Made by a program: the position numbers and the translations under genes. DNA of 64,000 nt from Vibrio inusitatus. GTDB lineage: Bacteria > Pseudomonadota > Gammaproteobacteria > Enterobacterales > Vibrionaceae. The notes below the pieces were generated by a model. That model was not told where the DNA came from. It saw nothing but the letters and a program-made list of their open reading frames with translations, and did no database searches. The stretch covers positions 1,302,001-1,366,000 of the forward strand of contig AP024878.1 of the NCBI GenBank assembly GCA_024346935.1, in the 5' to 3' direction. Of the stretch, positions 61,532 through 64,000 are shown piece after piece (position 1 is the first letter of the stretch; each line of letters starts with the position of its first letter).

Positions 61532-64000
61532 TTGACCCAATCTCAGCCTCAAAAACAGACAAACACCGCTACCTCTCTTAAAGCTGCTCTTAAAGAGTGC
61601 ATGATTAAGGATCGCTTTCGCCTATCTAAACGCATTCAAGGCGCAAGTCGGATCAAGAATGAGAGCGCTAGAAATACCGTATTCGATGAAATAGCGTTAG
61701 ATATTGCTAAGTCCATGATGACAGTACAGGCGCGCCAATCGAATACACCGACTATTAATTACCCTGAAATCTTGCCGGTAAGTCAAAAGCGAGATGATAT
61801 TGCCAAAGCAATTGCTGAGAATCAGGTGGTGATCGTAGCAGGTGAAACGGGGTCGGGTAAGACAACTCAGTTACCTAAAATATGTGCGGAATTAGGACGA
61901 GGGAAAGCAGGCTTAATTGGTCATACTCAACCAAGGCGTCTTGCTGCGCGCTCCGTGGCAAGTCGTATTGCAGAAGAGATGGAAACACAGCTTGGCGAAT
62001 TTGTCGGCTATAAAGTCCGTTTTAACGATAAGATCAGTGAAAATACACAAGTTAAGTTGATGACTGATGGTATCTTGTTGGCAGAGATTCAACATGATCG
62101 CTACCTGAATCAATACGACACCATTATTATCGATGAAGCGCATGAACGAAGCCTTAATATCGATTTTATTCTGGGCTACCTGAGAAACATATTACCCAAA
62201 CGTCCTGATCTTAAAATTATTATCACCTCTGCGACCATTGATCCACAGCGCTTCTCCAAGCACTTTAATGATGCTCCTATTATTGAGGTATCAGGGCGAA
62301 CCTATCCAGTTGATACACGCTATCGTCCTTTGTCTGGAGAAGACGATGTCGATAGAGATCAATTAGAAGGTATCTTTGAGGCGGTTGATGAACTTTGTGA
62401 TGAAGGGCTAGGGGATATCCTAATCTTCATGAACGGTGAACGAGAAATACGTGATACCGCTGATGCATTGAGTAAACGAAATCTACGAGATACTGAAATC
62501 GTCCCTTTGTATGCAAGGCTTTCATCGTCAGAGCAAAATAGGATCTTTCAGTCACACAGTGGTCGTCGCATTGTTTTGGCGACTAACGTTGCAGAAACCT
62601 CTTTAACTGTGCCGGGCATTCGTTATGTTATTGACCCAGGCACAGCGCGGATTAGTCGTTACTCTTATCGAACTAAAGTACAGAGACTGCCGATTGAAGC
62701 GGTCTCACAAGCAAGTGCCAACCAGCGTAAAGGGCGTTGTGGCCGTGTTGCAGAGGGTATCTGTATTAGGCTCTATTCAGAAGAGGACTTTTTGTCTCGC
62801 CCTGAATTCACCGATCCAGAAATCCTACGAACTAACCTAGCATCGGTTATCTTGCAGATGACGGCGTTGGGGCTTGGTGATATCGAAGCTTTCCCATTTG
62901 TGGAAAAACCCGACCGTCGTAATATTCAAGACGGTGTACGACTGCTTGAAGAGCTTGGCGCTATCAATCCAACCGAAACAGATCCACGCAAGCGTTTAAC
63001 GGGTATTGGCCGCAAGTTAGCACGATTACCAATCGACCCTCGTCTTGGCCGCATGGTGATTGAATCGCCTCGTCTAGGGTGCGCAAAAGAGGTAATGATT
63101 ATTGCTTCTGCGCTTTCAATTCAAGACCCACGTGAACGTCCGAGTGACAAGCAACAATCTTCAGATGATAAGCATCGTCGATTCTTCGATAAAGATTCAG
63201 ACTTCTTAAGCTTTGTTAACCTTTGGGAATACATTAAAACCCAACAAAAAGCGTTAACGGGTAACCAATTCCGTCGTCAGTGCAAGCAAGACTATCTCAA
63301 CTATTTGCGTGTTCGTGAGTGGCAAGATTTGTACTTTCAACTTAGCCAATCATTACGTGAATTGGACATCAAGGTTAACGATGAACCTGCAGATTATCAG
63401 TCTGTGCACTGTGCTTTGCTAAGCGGTATGCTCTCTCATGTGGGTATGAAAGACCAAGAAAAGAATGAATACCAAGGTGCGCGAAACGCAAGATTTCATA
63501 TCTTTCCAGCATCGGGGCTATTTAAAAAACAGCCTAAATGGGTGATGACAGCAGAGTTGGTAGAGACCTCGCGCTTATGGGGACGTATTGTTGCCAAGAT
63601 ACAGCCTGAGTGGATTGAACCTTTAGCTAAACATCTAATTAAACGTAGCTACAGTGAACCCCATTGGTCGAAGAAACAAGCGGCAGTGCAGGCTCACGAA
63701 AAGGTAACGCTTTATGGTATTCCGATCGTTCCTAAACGCACAGTGAACTACGGACCTATTGATCCAACATTATGTCGAGAATTGTTTATTCGCGCTGCCA
63801 TGGTAGAGGGAGATTGGGAAACCAAGCACAGTTTCTTTAAGCAAAACCGTAAGTTATTGAAAGAAGTCGAAGAGCTGGAGCATAAGTCTCGTCGCCGCGA
63901 TATTTTGGTGGATGATGATGAGTTGTTCGATTTTTATGATCAGCGAGTCTCAACCGATGCTATCTCGGGTCGTCACTTTGATGCGTGGTGGAACAAAGAA
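61532..64000 (+). CDS. hrpA: ATP-dependent RNA helicase HrpA, 5' part (runs off the window)
   Basis: The frame is open from TTG 61532 to the last base (823 codons; E. coli HrpA has about 1300 residues). DEAH-box motifs: I GETGSGKTTQLPK, Ia TQPRRLAARS, II DEAHERSLNID, III TSATID, V NVAETSLTVPG and VI QRKGRCGR. The HrpA-specific YLNYLRVREWQDLYFQL and HKSRRRDILVDDDELF stretches follow. There is no ATG before the first conserved residues; TTG 61532 best fits the family's N-terminal length, GTG 61493 is the alternative. HrpA acts on stalled ribosomes and mRNA. Confidence 0.95.
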   Translation, partial: MTQSQPQKQTNTATSLKAALKECMIKDRFRLSKRIQGASRIKNESARNTVFDEIALDIAKSMMTVQARQSNTPTINYPEILPVSQKRDDIAKAIAENQVVIVAGETGSGKTTQLPKICAELGRGKAGLIGHTQPRRLAARSVASRIAEEMETQLGEFVGYKVRFNDKISENTQVKLMTDGILLAEIQHDRYLNQYDTIIIDEAHERSLNIDFILGYLRNILPKRPDLKIIITSATIDPQRFSKHFNDAPIIEVSGRTYPVDTRYRPLSGEDDVDRDQLEGIFEAVDELCDEGLGDILIFMNGEREIRDTADALSKRNLRDTEIVPLYARLSSSEQNRIFQSHSGRRIVLATNVAETSLTVPGIRYVIDPGTARISRYSYRTKVQRLPIEAVSQASANQRKGRCGRVAEGICIRLYSEEDFLSRPEFTDPEILRTNLASVILQMTALGLGDIEAFPFVEKPDRRNIQDGVRLLEELGAINPTETDPRKRLTGIGRKLARLPIDPRLGRMVIESPRLGCAKEVMIIASALSIQDPRERPSDKQQSSDDKHRRFFDKDSDFLSFVNLWEYIKTQQKALTGNQFRRQCKQDYLNYLRVREWQDLYFQLSQSLRELDIKVNDEPADYQSVHCALLSGMLSHVGMKDQEKNEYQGARNARFHIFPASGLFKKQPKWVMTAELVETSRLWGRIVAKIQPEWIEPLAKHLIKRSYSEPHWSKKQAAVQAHEKVTLYGIPIVPKRTVNYGPIDPTLCRELFIRAAMVEGDWETKHSFFKQNRKLLKEVEELEHKSRRRDILVDDDELFDFYDQRVSTDAISGRHFDAWWNKE

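Noticed and set aside
1..64000. Search by eye for prophage, insertion sequences, toxin-antitoxin or restriction genes
   Set aside because: No integrase, transposase, toxin-antitoxin pair or methyltransferase of a restriction system was recognised; the only DNA methyl-like domain is UbiG, a quinone methyltransferase.

Overview
The window reads as a chromosomal segment of a gamma-proteobacterium of the family Vibrionaceae, most likely a Vibrio. The evidence is the moderate AT richness, close similarity of the core proteins to enterobacterial and Vibrio families, and conserved gene neighbourhoods: yfaE-nrdB-nrdA / ubiG / gyrA, aspC-asnS, pabB-nudL, and ycjX-ycjF-tyrR. No rRNA, tRNA, insertion sequence, prophage or CRISPR array was recognised. 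About 50 genes fill the window densely and nearly all look intact.

Layout. 1-6.5 kb: the tail of an unrecognised gene, a YbjT-like NAD(P)-binding protein (minus strand), and a three-gene ABC ATPase / FtsX-like permease / CrtC-AttH lipocalin operon. 6.6-11.3 kb: nhaA, preceded by a perfect CRP palindrome, then a psrA-fadE fatty-acid oxidation unit with a PsrA-type operator. 11.3-14.3 kb: a DUF3943 envelope protein, a CinA-related protein and an orphan 111-residue protein. 14.3-22.2 kb: the class Ia ribonucleotide reductase operon with its NrdR/DnaA control region, ubiG and gyrA. 22.4-26.2 kb: ribA, a YcbB-type L,D-transpeptidase, ycbL, and a DUF2982 protein. 26.4-31.1 kb: a TRAP transporter (P, Q, M subunits) followed by a BCCT betaine-type transporter. 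31.1-37.1 kb: YqfB amidohydrolase, an acetyltransferase, two outer-membrane beta-barrel proteins, a decayed-looking region, and a pair made of a cNMP/CBS/DUF294 protein and a DEDD exonuclease. 37.2-43.8 kb: aspC, asnS, nudL, pabB, class I fumarase. 43.8-50.8 kb: a small membrane protein, ycjX, ycjF, tyrR, rimJ, an HD hydrolase, DUF2947 and an alpha/beta hydrolase, tightly packed. 50.9-57.6 kb: a secreted MsrA-MsrB fusion, then a DUF2760 / Hsp70 / Hsp70-DUF3731 operon. 57.7-64 kb: an ERI1-type exonuclease, TerB, a TSUP permease, a MipA/OmpV protein, a DUF6482 protein and the first 823 codons of hrpA.

The least understood part is the DUF2760-Hsp70-Hsp70/DUF3731 operon. It encodes two divergent Hsp70 paralogues without a co-encoded J-protein or GrpE, plus a membrane-anchored partner with a charged valine-glutamate-lysine repeat stalk, and it has an intrinsic terminator between the two chaperone genes. 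It is a recurring but functionally undescribed cassette and the best candidate for a new system here. Other points worth attention are the ABC/lipocalin operon, several sharp operator palindromes (nhaA, psrA, the BCCT gene, the porin-like gene at 32.1 kb), and a split open frame at 33.0-33.4 kb. All functional calls rest on motif recognition and recalled family knowledge; no search was run.
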